64,000 nucleotides of DNA. Origin: an uncultured Prevotellaceae bacterium (GTDB taxonomy: Bacteria; Bacteroidota; Bacteroidia; Bacteroidales; Bacteroidaceae). Position numbers and translations under genes: made by a program. Shown piece by piece: positions 1 to 8,588 of this stretch. The stretch spans positions 124,001 through 188,000 of the forward strand of contig ONOG01000001.1 of the NCBI GenBank assembly GCA_900319385.1, given 5' to 3'. Within the stretch, counting starts at the first letter, position 1. Every line of letters begins with the position of its first letter. The notes below the pieces were generated by a model. It did not search any database. It saw nothing but the letters and a program-made list of their open reading frames with translations, and was not told the DNA's origin.

Positions 1-1
1 G

Positions 2-535
2 GCGTGGCGTGCCGGCCTGGGCTGGATGGGACGCAACAAAAACCTGATTCTACCTCATCGCGGCAGCTATTTCTTCTTGGCAGAAATCGTCACCACCCGT
101 GCCGCCGATGCCTACGATGCACCCCTGCCCGACCATTGCGGTAGCTGCCGACGCTGCACCGAGGCCTGTCCGACGGGTGCTCTGCAGCTTTCTGCCGACG
201 GACAGACCACGCTCGATGCACGTCGCTGCCTCTCCTATCTAACCATCGAAAATCGCTCCGAACTGCCCCACGACGCTGCCCGTCAGATGGGGCACTGCAT
301 CTACGGCTGCGACCGTTGCCAGCAAGCCTGTCCGCACAACCGCTTTGCCCAGCCCACCGACTGCAGCGACTTTGAACCCCGAGCCGAGTTTCTCGCCATG
401 CAACCCGCCGACTGGAGCCAGCTGACGCGTGAGCAATACCAGCAACTGTTTCGTGGCACCGCCGTCAAGCGGGCCAAGTTCGAAGGCTTGCAGCGCAATA
501 TCGCCGCCGTCGTGGCTCCGACAGACGGGCGTTAG
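2..535 (+). CDS. queG: Epoxyqueuosine reductase QueG, C-terminal part (5' truncated by window edge)
   Basis: Epoxyqueuosine reductase carries out the last step of queuosine synthesis, reducing epoxyqueuosine in tRNA with a cobalamin cofactor and two 4Fe-4S clusters. The frame is open from base 2 and reads A-W-R-A-G-L-G-W-M-G-R-N, the usual RAGLGWxGKN block of QueG. Two ferredoxin-like cysteine sets follow: C-G-S-C-R-R-C-T-E-A-C-P and C-D-R-C-Q-Q-A-C-P. The N-terminal cobalamin-binding half lies upstream of the window. The C-terminus is ordinary for the family. An ATG at 26 is internal and not the start. A small hairpin follows the stop codon. Confidence 0.93.
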   Translation, partial: AWRAGLGWMGRNKNLILPHRGSYFFLAEIVTTRAADAYDAPLPDHCGSCRRCTEACPTGALQLSADGQTTLDARRCLSYLTIENRSELPHDAARQMGHCIYGCDRCQQACPHNRFAQPTDCSDFEPRAEFLAMQPADWSQLTREQYQQLFRGTAVKRAKFEGLQRNIAAVVAPTDGR

Positions 536-540
536 TCCAG

Positions 541-570
541 TCGGAGGCTATCGTTGGAAGGTGCCTCCGA
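541..570 (+). terminator. Hairpin just after queG
   Basis: An 8-bp stem, TCGGAGGC paired with GCCTCCGA, begins 5 bases after the queG stop. No clear T-run follows, so it is only a possible terminator or 3'-end stabiliser. Confidence 0.35.
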
Positions 571-595
571 AAATGTAGCTTGCGGCTGAGTGGGC

Positions 596-635
596 TGAAA
601 AAGAAGAGTCAGACTCATCTCGCGATGAGCCTGAC
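596..635 (-). terminator. Rho-independent terminator of the small RNA
   Basis: On the minus strand a 12-bp stem (GTCAGGCTCATC with GATGAGTCTGAC, one G-U pair) closes a GCGA tetraloop. It is followed directly by TCTTCTTTTT. Confidence 0.7.
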
Positions 636-751
636 CCAAAAATTAAGAGTTACAAACCTTTTTAAAAAATGTCGTCAGTTGTTTCACAACAAGCGAGAGA
701 CGACTCCATTATAATGATTGGATATATGAGGAATTCTACTATCCTTTTTTG
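597..751 (-). ncRNA. Candidate small structured RNA
   Basis: This minus-strand stretch has its own consensus promoter upstream (758-787) and ends in a strong terminator (596-635), which predicts a transcript of about 150 nt. In the middle is a nested stem-loop: GTCGTC/GACGAC (671-676 with 699-704) enclosing GTTGT-TTC-ACAAC (678-690). The transcript also contains a 15-codon open frame starting ATGGAGTCG. That frame overlaps the stem-loop and resembles no protein I know, so an RNA product is more likely. I do not recognise the family. Confidence 0.5.
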
Positions 752-757
752 CGACTG

Positions 758-787
758 CAAAGTTAGTTAATTCGCTGGATATACAAA
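758..787 (-). promoter_or_regulatory. Promoter of the small RNA
   Basis: Read on the minus strand: TTTG, 18-nt spacer, TAACTTTG, matching the Bacteroidetes -33/-7 consensus. Confidence 0.65.
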
Positions 788-1063
788 AATTTTGCAAGCT
801 TTTTTTGACGGTAGGCAGACGTTTTTAGGTTTTTTTCACGTTTAACCCTTGTATTGCTGCCTCCTCGCCCTGTTCTGCTCGTTGTCGGCGCGGAATGTTA
901 AATAAACAAGGATTTTAACAGTTCCGACCCCCGATTTTGTGGGAGAAATTTGGAGGAAATAGAATTGTGAGACAACGAAAAACACGAAAACACACAACGA
1001 AAAACATGAAAATAGACGAAAAACACGAAAAATTCTGTCCTCACACAGAAAAATTTTATTGCA

Positions 1064-1129
1064 CACAGAAATCACGGAAATACACAGAAAGGCTGGCGCT
1101 TCAACTCTGCTATTTCCGTGATTTCTGTG
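1064..1129. repeat. 19-bp inverted repeat
   Basis: CACAGAAATCACGGAAATA at 1064-1082 is repeated in perfect inverse at 1111-1129, with a 28-bp loop. The arms belong to a CACAGAAATCACAGAAAT-style repeat. The arms are too far apart and the site lacks the T-run needed for a simple terminator. Confidence 0.75.
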
Positions 1130-1323
1130 ATTTCTGTGTTCCGAAAAAATCCCTTTCTGCGTGCGAAACCTGCCGACGAGGAGCTGTTTGTCCGCCGACA
1201 GCCCGTCGTTTGTCCGCCGACAAACGGTCGGGAGTGCGCCGTTTTATCTGTCGTTTGTCCGCCGTCTGAGCGTCGTCAGTCCGCCGTCTGCGGGTCGTCA
1301 GAGTGCCGTCTGCCGATAGGTTT

Positions 1324-1389
1324 GTCCGCCGTCTGCCGACGCTGCGTCCGCCGACTGCCGACGCTGCGTCCGCCGTCTGCGGGCCATCC
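1324..1389. repeat. Tandem array, three 22-bp units
   Basis: Units start at 1324, 1346 and 1368 with GTCCGCCG-C/A-CTGCCGACGCTGC; the third is diverged at its end. Looser copies of the same words occur upstream from about 1170. Confidence 0.75.
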
Positions 1390-1775
1390 GATGGCTGTGG
1401 GCGGTGCTGAAGGTCAGGATGTGTCGCGGTTGGTCATTGCAAGGAGCATGATTGATGGCTCATGCTTGCGGAATTGACGTCCGAGCTGTCGGTCGCTGAC
1501 CGCTGCGCGATTCTCAGCGACTCTCCTGACAGAACCTTAGTTGACGAATCATCAACTAACTTCTGTCTGACGCCGTTATATGTTAAAACCGCATTTTCGG
1601 CCTGCCGAAACCTCGGATTTGCTCCAGATTTGGGGAAAGTCTGCAAAAAGGTTCACTGCGTAAAAAATGCAGGAAAAATGCGCTGTGTGCGGGCACAAAC
1701 CTTGATGTATATCAAGAAAACGGCCTTTTTTTGCAAAAAAAGTGGGAAATAATTGCTCAGTCTTGAAACTCGCCG

Positions 1776-1783
1776 TACCTTTG
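1776..1783 (+). promoter_or_regulatory. Promoter -7 box for the small-peptide unit
   Basis: TACCTTTG, with TTG 20 nt upstream. The 18-bp string TACCTTTGCAGCGTCAAA starting here recurs exactly at 24013, upstream of another tiny membrane-peptide gene. Confidence 0.65.
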
Positions 1784-1967
1784 CAGCGTCAAAAGGAAAA
1801 AGACAAAAGGTAAAGACGAAAAACCCTTAGCAAGGGTACAATTCGACCCAGGCGAGGGCGAAAGGTTTTTAGGAAGTCAATAAGTGTTAACCCCTCAAGT
1901 CGATCCTCGCGTGCGAGGTGCACATCGAGCGAGGGTGAACTTGGTAAAAAGATTAGGAAAGGATCGT

Positions 1968-2048
1968 ATGATGGATACAATTACATTAGTAGCTACCGTT
2001 GTTGTAGCAATCGCGGTCATCGTGAGCAACATTTCAGTTCTGAAATAA
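1968..2048 (+). CDS. 26-residue hydrophobic peptide
   Basis: The frame reads ATG-ATG-GAT through TAA and encodes MMDTITLVATVVVAIAVIVS followed by NISVLK. One hydrophobic helix of about 18 residues fills nearly the whole peptide, so membrane insertion is likely. AGGAAAGG lies 5 bases before the first ATG, an unusually good Shine-Dalgarno for this group. The gene has its own promoter (1776), a 185-nt leader containing a small ACCCTT-AGC-AAGGGT hairpin, and a structured 3' region ending in a terminator at 2261-2286. I do not recognise it. A type I toxin, a small respiratory or transporter subunit, and a regulatory peptide are all open. Its shortness is the main doubt. Confidence 0.55.
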   Translation: MMDTITLVATVVVAIAVIVSNISVLK

Positions 2049-2062
2049 GTTCACAGGTCCCC

Positions 2063-2119
2063 GTCCGGCGGACCGACCGCAGGAGGGCAGTCAGCTGCCC
2101 GACCGCAGACAAGCCGGAC
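2063..2119 (+). other. Branched hairpin 3' of the small peptide gene
   Basis: GTCCGGC (2063-2069) pairs with GCCGGAC (2113-2119), enclosing a second stem GGGCAG-TCAG-CTGCCC (2085-2100). It begins 15 bases after the peptide stop codon and lies inside the predicted transcript. Confidence 0.55.
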
Positions 2120-2260
2120 ACATCATAATGTTAGAAGTTAGTTAGTATTAGTTAGGTGATAATTTTTTTCAGGTCTTCCTGAATGTTGCGTCGGCAACAA
2201 GTTTAAAGGTAAGACAGATTAGGTGTTATTTAGTTAGAACATGATGGTGAGAGGCCGCTC

Positions 2261-2286
2261 GAGAAGAGTCGCTTCTCATTTTTTTG
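2261..2286 (+). terminator. Terminator of the small-peptide unit
   Basis: GAGAAG-AGTCG-CTTCTC stem-loop followed by ATTTTTTTG on the plus strand. Confidence 0.6.
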
Positions 2287-2503
2287 TACCCTAATCGGTC
2301 GTCAACCCCTTGGCCGTCAGCCGAAAAACAGATAGCCTTTGGAAATTCGCTTTTTCACACGTCAATCACCCGAAATTCTGGCATCAATCGTCATCTCTCG
2401 ACTGTTGAAGAGACTGACGTCGGGGGGGCGGATGAGTGACGTGTGACGGCTGTGTGCTTAAATGCTTGGATGATTATGGGTTATCCTCGCCTTCGGCTGA
2501 GCG

Positions 2504-3484
2504 TCAGGGGAGGATGATGGCCTGATAGACTTCGGACCACAGGCGACGCAGCTGGCGGCTGGGCAGGTTGAGGAAGAAGCGCTGGCCGAAGGAGAATTCG
2601 CGTCCGAGCAGCTGCATGTCGCGCAGGATTTCGGTGTAGAAGGGGTGTGTGGACCATTGGCGTCGCGGCTCGTGGAGCGTAGTGGCGTAGAGGTTGGTCA
2701 TGCGGTCGTTGATGGTGTCGGACAGATAGTCGGCACGTACGTCGGCTGGGATGGACTCCATGCGCAGGGCATTCAGGCGGTAGCTATAGTCCGACGTCCA
2801 GCGGAACGAGTTGCTCGTGTGCTCCTCGCCTTTCAGATAGACGCTGTCGGCGAGCGTGCGGACCGGTTTCGACGTTTGGAAGACGAGCCGTAGCCAGAAT
2901 AGGTAGTCCTCGCCATTGTAGATGTCGCGGGGAACGTCGAACAGCCGTGCGTTCAGTGCCGAGCGCCTGTAGAGGCTTCCCCAGGGCACACCTATCGTTC
3001 CGTCGCTACGCACGGCGGCGTGGCGGAACTCGTCGATCGGCACCGTGCCTGTGCCCCAGCCGCAGCTGCGCGCATTGCCCAGCACGATGTCGGTGTTGTC
3101 GGTCGCGGCATGGAGCAGACGTTCGATGGCGTCGGACATGAGTTGGTCGTCGGCATCGACATAGGTGAGCCACACGCCCCGTGCCTGCTGGGTGCCTACC
3201 CATCGCGCCACGCTGCGTCCCTGATTGGTCTGGTGAACGACGTGGATGCGTGGGTCGTGTTTGGCACATTCGTCGCAGATGCGTCCGCTCTCGTCCGGCG
3301 AACCGTCGTCCACGAGCACGATGTCCAGGGCCGTGTGGGTCTGGCTGAGCAGGCTGTCGATGCAGGCGCAGAGGGTATCGGCGGCGTTATAGACGGGCAC
3401 GACAATCGAGACGCACACACCCTGCTCCACTGTTCCGAGCAGCGGAGCGGTGCCGTTGGCTGAAGATATGTTGGCGTTGTTCAT
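2504..3484 (-). CDS. Family 2 glycosyltransferase
   Basis: The 326-aa protein has the GT-A fold signature at residues 24-110: VSIVVPVYNAADTL, then LVDDGSPDESG, and the metal-binding D-A-D-D in YVDADDQL. These enzymes transfer a sugar from a nucleotide donor at the cytoplasmic face. No membrane segment is evident, and the acceptor cannot be read from sequence. It is the last gene of a minus-strand operon, starting 5 bases after the stop of the beta-propeller gene upstream. Its context with exported propellers and a lipoprotein suggests envelope glycan or glycoprotein work, which is inference. Confidence 0.88.
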   Translation of the reverse strand: MNNANISSANGTAPLLGTVEQGVCVSIVVPVYNAADTLCACIDSLLSQTHTALDIVLVDDGSPDESGRICDECAKHDPRIHVVHQTNQGRSVARWVGTQQARGVWLTYVDADDQLMSDAIERLLHAATDNTDIVLGNARSCGWGTGTVPIDEFRHAAVRSDGTIGVPWGSLYRRSALNARLFDVPRDIYNGEDYLFWLRLVFQTSKPVRTLADSVYLKGEEHTSNSFRWTSDYSYRLNALRMESIPADVRADYLSDTINDRMTNLYATTLHEPRRQWSTHPFYTEILRDMQLLGREFSFGQRFFLNLPSRQLRRLWSEVYQAIILP

Positions 3485-3489
3485 CTTAT

Positions 3490-4779
3490 TTATTTTTCTT
3501 CGATACGATATACATCTACACAGTTCCCGCCGCGCGTTCCGCGTCCCTGCGACGTGGTGATGAGGGTGGTGCCGTCGCGGCTCACGTCGAGGCCTACGGG
3601 ATAGCTGTCGGCGGCGACGCTCAGCACCAGCTTCATGCTTTGCGTATCGACAATGTCAATACGGCTGTCCAGGTGACAGGCGGCAAAGACGTAGCGGCCG
3701 TCGGGCGAGAGTTCGATGGTGCGTGCTCCGTTGCCCACCTTACACTCCTGCCAGCCCGACACCGCGCCGAGGTGGTTCTGCATCCGTTGCGCCGCTGCGA
3801 GGAAACGGTCGAGGCGGATGCGCTGCACGTAGCCTGTGCGGTTGATGCTGAGGTAGAGCCAGCCGTCGCGGATGACGAGGTGGCGCACGTTGGCACGCAT
3901 GCCTTGCAGACGGCCCAGGTACTGACGTGTCTTCATGTCGATCACGGCGATGCCGCCGCCACGCCCCATGCAAGCCACGAGCAGGTAGCGGTCGTCGGGT
4001 GTGAAGACGGTGCCGCGCAGGCACCAGCCGCTGTCGTCGTCGCGGTTCACCTGTTCGTCCAGCCCGAAGTCGAGCTTCAGTTGCTCATCGACGATGAAGC
4101 ACTGCACGTAGTGCCAGTCCTGCGGACGGTCGGACGTGATGTCCACAAGGCCGACGGTGTTGTCGCCCCAGTGGGTGACGGCCAGCCAACGTCCGTCGTG
4201 GCTCGTGCACACCATCTTGGGCAGCGGACCTGTTTCCATGACGAGCACGGTGGAGTCGGTCTCGGTGTCAATCACCGCCATGGCCGAAGGCTCCTGGGCA
4301 TTGAGGTCGTAGGTGCGGCGGTAGAAGGGTACCCAGAAGAAGCGTCCGCCGTGTGTGAACGTCCCTTCGACGGGTTTGCCATCGAAGGTGTTTAGGTTTT
4401 CGCTGTAGTGGCGGAAGGGGAAAAAGCCACTCGGACGGCTGAACAGCGCACTATCGGCCTCGGCGAAGTGGTGAGGCACGACGGCCAGCTTGCGCCACGA
4501 CTGCATTTCGTAGGCGACGGTTTTGCAGCCTTCGAGCGAGTTGATATAGAATTTGCGGCCCTGCGGATGGATGTTGGCCGACTTTGGCGAGTGGATGTCG
4601 GGGTCGGCAGTGAGGCTGTCGCTGGGGTCGAAGTGCTGAAATTTCGCGGCGAGTGTGAGGCTGAGCTGTCCGTCGGGCGTGGCAAAACGCTGACCCAGCT
4701 GGGGATGGACCTCGGGCTGGGCTTGTGCCGACAGGGTCGAAGCATAGAGGAACAGGCCTACTAATAATAGGAGAATCAT
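3490..4779 (-). CDS. Exported beta-propeller protein (YncE-like)
   Basis: 429 aa with an N-terminal signal peptide (MILLLLVGLFLYASTLSAQA). The rest consists of repeated blades carrying phrases such as SAMAVIDTETD, H-D-G-R-x-x-A-V-T-H-W-G-D-N-T-V, F-T-P-D-D-R-Y-L-L-V-A and LSPDGRYVFAACH, typical of YncE/cytochrome cd1-type 7-bladed propellers. Most likely periplasmic. It is a clear paralog of the next upstream gene, with near-identical blades, but lacks that protein's C-terminal membrane anchor. Its ATG overlaps the upstream stop (ATGA), so translation is probably coupled. Propellers of this type bind protein or peptidoglycan partners; no catalytic activity is implied. Confidence 0.82.
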   Translation of the reverse strand: MILLLLVGLFLYASTLSAQAQPEVHPQLGQRFATPDGQLSLTLAAKFQHFDPSDSLTADPDIHSPKSANIHPQGRKFYINSLEGCKTVAYEMQSWRKLAVVPHHFAEADSALFSRPSGFFPFRHYSENLNTFDGKPVEGTFTHGGRFFWVPFYRRTYDLNAQEPSAMAVIDTETDSTVLVMETGPLPKMVCTSHDGRWLAVTHWGDNTVGLVDITSDRPQDWHYVQCFIVDEQLKLDFGLDEQVNRDDDSGWCLRGTVFTPDDRYLLVACMGRGGGIAVIDMKTRQYLGRLQGMRANVRHLVIRDGWLYLSINRTGYVQRIRLDRFLAAAQRMQNHLGAVSGWQECKVGNGARTIELSPDGRYVFAACHLDSRIDIVDTQSMKLVLSVAADSYPVGLDVSRDGTTLITTSQGRGTRGGNCVDVYRIEEK

Positions 4780-6296
4780 GACTTTTTGCGTGCCAATAGG
4801 ACGAGTAGGACGATGAGGAGGGCCGCGCCGCCCACGATGAGGAGCAGGGTGGGGAGTGTCAGCCCAAAGAGTGAGAACGGCGGAGTGGCGTCGGTGGCAG
4901 GCTGTGACTGGCGGGTGGTGTCGGCCGTGGCGGTGTCGGCAGGCATTGGCTCTTCGACAGGCTGCTGCGTCACCTCCGGCTCGGCATATTCCACGCTGAA
5001 GATGTTGACGGCATTGCCACCGCCTGCGGCACTGTGGCCCTGGGAGGTGACGATGACGTAGGCGCCGTCCTGCGAAATGTCGAGGCCGACAGGATAGCTA
5101 TCGACTGCCGTCGAGCAGACCATGCGCATCAGCCGTGTGTCGGCCACGCACAGACGGCTGCCACCGTTGCAGGCGGCAAAGACGAAGCGGCCGCTGGGCG
5201 AGAGTTCGATGGTGCGGGCACCGCTCATCACCTGACATTCCTCCCAGCCGCCCACGGTGGCCGTCTTTCCCTGCATCTGGCGGGCAGCGTCGAGAAGTTC
5301 GCTGAGGGCTTTGCGCTGGATGACGCCGGCGGCGTTGCTGGAAAGGTAGAGCGTGTCGCCCACAACGACGAGGTGGCGCACGTTGGCACGCATGCCGAGC
5401 AGTCGGCCCAGGTACTGCTGTTCCTGCAGATCCACGACGGCGATGCCGCCGCTGCCGCCCATGCAGCCGACGAGCAGGTAGCGGTCGTCGGGCGAGAAGA
5501 CGGTGCCGCGCAGCGCATAGCCGCTGCCATTGTCGCGATCGACCGACTGGTCGAGCGGAAAGTCGAGGCGCAGACGGTAATCGACGGTGTAGAGCTGTGT
5601 GTAGTGCCAGTCGGAGGGTTGGTCGCTGCTGATGTCGAGTGTGGCGACGGTGTTGTCGCCCCAGTGCGAGACGGCGATGGTGCGTCCGTCGTGCGAACAC
5701 GCCACCATCTTAGGCAACGGACCCGTCTCGAACAGGCGGATGATGGTGTCGGTGCGGGTGTCGATCACCGCCATGGCCGATGGGTCCTGGGCATTGATGT
5801 CGTAGGAACGGCGGTAGTAAGGCACCCAGAAGTAGCGTCCGTCATGCGAGAACGTCCCTTCGACGGGCTTTCCGTTGAAGTTGTTGAGCGAACGGCGTTC
5901 AGCATTGTAGTGGGTGAAGGGGAACAGACCGCTCGCCGGTGCCCAGAGCGACTGGTGACGGTCGTCGAACGTGTGGTTGATGACCTTCAGCTTGCGCCAT
6001 GTCAGCATTTCATAGACGACCGTCTTGAACCCCTCCAGCGAGTTGACATAGAACTTACTGCCGCTCGGGTGTATGTTGACCGATTTCGGGCTGCGTATGT
6101 CGGCGTCGTAGGTTTCGCGCTCAGCGGTGGAAAAGCTTTGGAACTTGTGGAGCAGGGTGAGCCGCACGGATCCGTCGTCTGACTGGTCTGTCTGCCCGAT
6201 GCGCGAGTGGACGACCGACGGTTGCTGCGCACTGGCTGTCACGAGGAATGCCAGTGCGACTGTATGGAGAAAGAGTCTTTTTGCTTTCTGAAGCAT
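4776..6296 (-). CDS. Membrane-anchored beta-propeller protein (YncE-like)
   Basis: The sequence opens with MLQKAKRLFLHTVALAFLVT, a signal peptide ending ASAQQ, followed by propeller blades matching the downstream paralog (SAMAVIDTRTD, SHDGRTIAVSHWGDNTVA, F-S-P-D-D-R-Y-L-L-V-G, ELSPSGRFVFAAC). A Thr/Pro-rich linker leads to a C-terminal helix LLIVGGAALLIVLLVLLARK and a short positive tail, so the propeller should face the periplasm. I chose the ATG at 6296 rather than 6329. The earlier one overlaps the upstream gene and adds a non-signal extension, while 6296 follows an A-rich leader typical here. Product is about 506 aa. Confidence 0.82.
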   Translation of the reverse strand: MLQKAKRLFLHTVALAFLVTASAQQPSVVHSRIGQTDQSDDGSVRLTLLHKFQSFSTAERETYDADIRSPKSVNIHPSGSKFYVNSLEGFKTVVYEMLTWRKLKVINHTFDDRHQSLWAPASGLFPFTHYNAERRSLNNFNGKPVEGTFSHDGRYFWVPYYRRSYDINAQDPSAMAVIDTRTDTIIRLFETGPLPKMVACSHDGRTIAVSHWGDNTVATLDISSDQPSDWHYTQLYTVDYRLRLDFPLDQSVDRDNGSGYALRGTVFSPDDRYLLVGCMGGSGGIAVVDLQEQQYLGRLLGMRANVRHLVVVGDTLYLSSNAAGVIQRKALSELLDAARQMQGKTATVGGWEECQVMSGARTIELSPSGRFVFAACNGGSRLCVADTRLMRMVCSTAVDSYPVGLDISQDGAYVIVTSQGHSAAGGGNAVNIFSVEYAEPEVTQQPVEEPMPADTATADTTRQSQPATDATPPFSLFGLTLPTLLLIVGGAALLIVLLVLLARKKS

Positions 6297-6318
6297 GGTT
6301 TGTAAATGTTTGGTTGGT

Positions 6319-8526
6319 TTATAAGACATCGACAGCCTGCACCTCGCTGTCTTTTCCGTTGTAGATCAGATGGACGCAGAAGTTCGCTCCGTCGCTGTAG
6401 ATATAGAGGGGCAGCTCTTCGCCGAGCGACGGCTCGTAGTCGAAGTGCAGGCGAATGGAGGTGCCGTGCAGGTAGTTTTCGACGGGTGAAAGTGCGGCGT
6501 CGCTGTCGAGGGGGTGGAGCGAGAAGACGGGGTCGGTCATGGCTACGACGCGCGGCAGTTCGATGCGCAGCGTGCGGTCGGTCCGTGTGAACCATCCCTT
6601 GACGGTCTGCCACCACGATTTGTCTGCGTTTTCGGCGTCGGTCGAGACCACGATGGTGGTGCCCTCGCGCAGCGTGTTCTGCAGTCGACTGGGCTGCAGC
6701 GAGTAGCGGCTCAGGTATTCGTCGCGGGCCTGCTGCTCTCGCTGGCTGCGGTCGCGACGTTCGCCGCGTAGGAATGCCAGGGCCGACGACTCCTTGTAGT
6801 GTACGTCGTCCACCCAACAGATGCGGTCGTCGGTCATGGCAATGGCGCGGACGCGGGTGATGTCGGCGTAGGATTTGCCTGGATAGTCGAGATGGACGGT
6901 GTCGAGGTCGGCGGTCGAATGGCGCGGAATCACACTCACCGTGTGCGGCACCTTCACCACGTCGTATTCGTCGCGATACATGTCGGTGTAGTGAATGCAG
7001 AGGAAGATGCGCACGTTCTCCAAGTCAATGTCGGAACGGTTGTTCAGCCGCACGTGCATGACGTCGTCTTTGGTCCACAACATCCAACTGCTCTCGGGCT
7101 CGACCTGCACGTCGAGGTACGACTGTTCGAGCAGCAGGCTCTTGAAAGGGGCGTAGAGGTTTTCCTCGCAGAACTGCATGTCGCTCAGCAGTTCGTCGTA
7201 GAGCCCCTGGTTGCCGCGGCGAAAGAAGTGGTTGTAGATTTCCTCCCGTGCCTTGTCGAAGTCGCCCTGATTGGCGTAGTGGCGTGCCTTGAGCAGGTTC
7301 GGACTGAAGAGTCCGTAGCCTTCCATCGTCGAGGCATAGAGGCGGCGCAGGTATTGCCCTTCGGGAGTCTGGGTCAGATAGCTGCGTGTGTTGTAGCTGT
7401 CGAGCATGTCGGTCAGACGCTGTGCCTGACGGGGGTACTCCACCGAGGCTTGGTTGAAGCGGCTCAACGCTCCCTGCTCGTCGCCTGCCTGTTGTAGCAG
7501 CAGCCCTTCGAGCACCAGTGCAGGGGCGGTGCGGTCGGGGTAGAGTTCGTTGTAGTGTTGAATGAGGTCCGACGCACGACGGAGCGAGGCGTTCATGGGA
7601 GGCTGTTGCGGTGTGTCGCCGGCAGAATCAGGCAGGGCAACCTCTTTTTCCTGAGTGATGACGACGGGCTGGTCCATCGCCTCCGCGCCACCCTTCAGGA
7701 TGCGCCCCATCGCCTCGAGCAGCAGTGCTTCGCCGTTGTCGGGGTGCTGACGGAGGATGTTGCCGGTGTGTTTCAGTGCCTCGTCGGTATGACCGGCATA
7801 GAGGTCGAGGTAGGCACGGTCCTTCTCGATGCATAGTGCATCGTACTCGCGCATGTACTTCTGATAGATTGGAGCATAGTCCTCGAGATATTGGCGGTAG
7901 GCTGTGCGCACACGCTGAAGGTCGGCTGCCACCTGTGCCTTCAGCTTCTTGTCCTGTTCATACTGCGAAAAGGCTTCATCGACTGTCTGGTCGGCATTCT
8001 CGCCTGCCACAATGCCGAGCACGGCAAACACGTCGCCATAGGTCGCGCGGATGAGGCGGCTGAGCGAGACGTTCTCGGCCAGCGACTGCCCGCCGCGTGC
8101 CGCACTGCGCACCAAGAGCCAGGTGTCGCCCAGCTGTTCGTCCTTCTGCTGCAGCTTATACATGTATTCCAGCACGGGGAACAGCTTGCGCTTGGCTTCC
8201 AAAACGTCGGGTGCCACACGGCTGTAGTCCTGACGGGCCATGAAATCGAGAAACTCGTCGAAACTCTTGCTGCGCACCTGTGCCAGCTCCATGGCATTGA
8301 GCACACGGACGGTCTGCTCCAGATCGTAGTCGCGTCCTTGTTGCAACTGAGCCTGCGCCGTAATGGCCTCGTAGGCAGGCACAAATTCATCGACAGGCCG
8401 GTAGCTGTCGAGCGAGAGCGAAAGCAGGTCGCCCGACGGGTCGGACTGGCATCCGGCCACCGTCAGCAGGCAGAGCAGCCATGCTGCCAGTTTGCAGTGC
8501 AGGGAAATAGACTTTGGCTTCGTCAT
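6319..8526 (-). CDS. Large lipoprotein with TPR-like repeats
   Basis: The 735-aa protein begins with a lipoprotein signal whose lipobox is L-T-V-A-G-C (cysteine at residue 26). The following 370 residues are helical and include TPR-like pairs (for example AYLDLYAGHTDEALKHTGNI and LVLEGLLLQQAGDEQGALSR). The last third looks beta-rich (WMLWTKDDVMHVRLNNRSDI) with charged surfaces. It sits second in the five-gene minus-strand operon, 62 bases after the gene before it. I do not recognise the family. A scaffold role at the inner leaflet of the outer membrane is plausible from the lipid anchor and TPRs. Confidence 0.8.
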   Translation of the reverse strand: MTKPKSISLHCKLAAWLLCLLTVAGCQSDPSGDLLSLSLDSYRPVDEFVPAYEAITAQAQLQQGRDYDLEQTVRVLNAMELAQVRSKSFDEFLDFMARQDYSRVAPDVLEAKRKLFPVLEYMYKLQQKDEQLGDTWLLVRSAARGGQSLAENVSLSRLIRATYGDVFAVLGIVAGENADQTVDEAFSQYEQDKKLKAQVAADLQRVRTAYRQYLEDYAPIYQKYMREYDALCIEKDRAYLDLYAGHTDEALKHTGNILRQHPDNGEALLLEAMGRILKGGAEAMDQPVVITQEKEVALPDSAGDTPQQPPMNASLRRASDLIQHYNELYPDRTAPALVLEGLLLQQAGDEQGALSRFNQASVEYPRQAQRLTDMLDSYNTRSYLTQTPEGQYLRRLYASTMEGYGLFSPNLLKARHYANQGDFDKAREEIYNHFFRRGNQGLYDELLSDMQFCEENLYAPFKSLLLEQSYLDVQVEPESSWMLWTKDDVMHVRLNNRSDIDLENVRIFLCIHYTDMYRDEYDVVKVPHTVSVIPRHSTADLDTVHLDYPGKSYADITRVRAIAMTDDRICWVDDVHYKESSALAFLRGERRDRSQREQQARDEYLSRYSLQPSRLQNTLREGTTIVVSTDAENADKSWWQTVKGWFTRTDRTLRIELPRVVAMTDPVFSLHPLDSDAALSPVENYLHGTSIRLHFDYEPSLGEELPLYIYSDGANFCVHLIYNGKDSEVQAVDVL

Positions 8527-8588
8527 GTGTTCAGCAGTTCATCAAAGAAGTCTGGGTGATAACTCATCGGAAACGCACAGTCCTCTCA

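Larger units (their letters stand above)
788..1775. other. Intergenic stretch without a convincing gene
   Basis: The open frames here are short, of biased composition and arise from repeats. The stretch holds GAAAAACACGAAAA-type direct repeats (about 975-1035), an inverted repeat (1064-1129), a string of CCGCC-rich motifs (about 1170-1390) that includes a regular 22-bp array, and a 70-bp run of no evident structure before the promoter at 1776. Confidence 0.6.

Noticed and set aside
842-1075. A 77-codon minus-strand frame with a Phe-rich hydrophobic stretch
   Set aside because: The hydrophobicity comes from GAAAAACAC-type repeats read in antisense. No promoter or ribosome site fits.
6297-6329. 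Upstream ATG of the anchored beta-propeller
   Set aside because: It overlaps the stop of the preceding gene and adds residues that do not improve the signal peptide.
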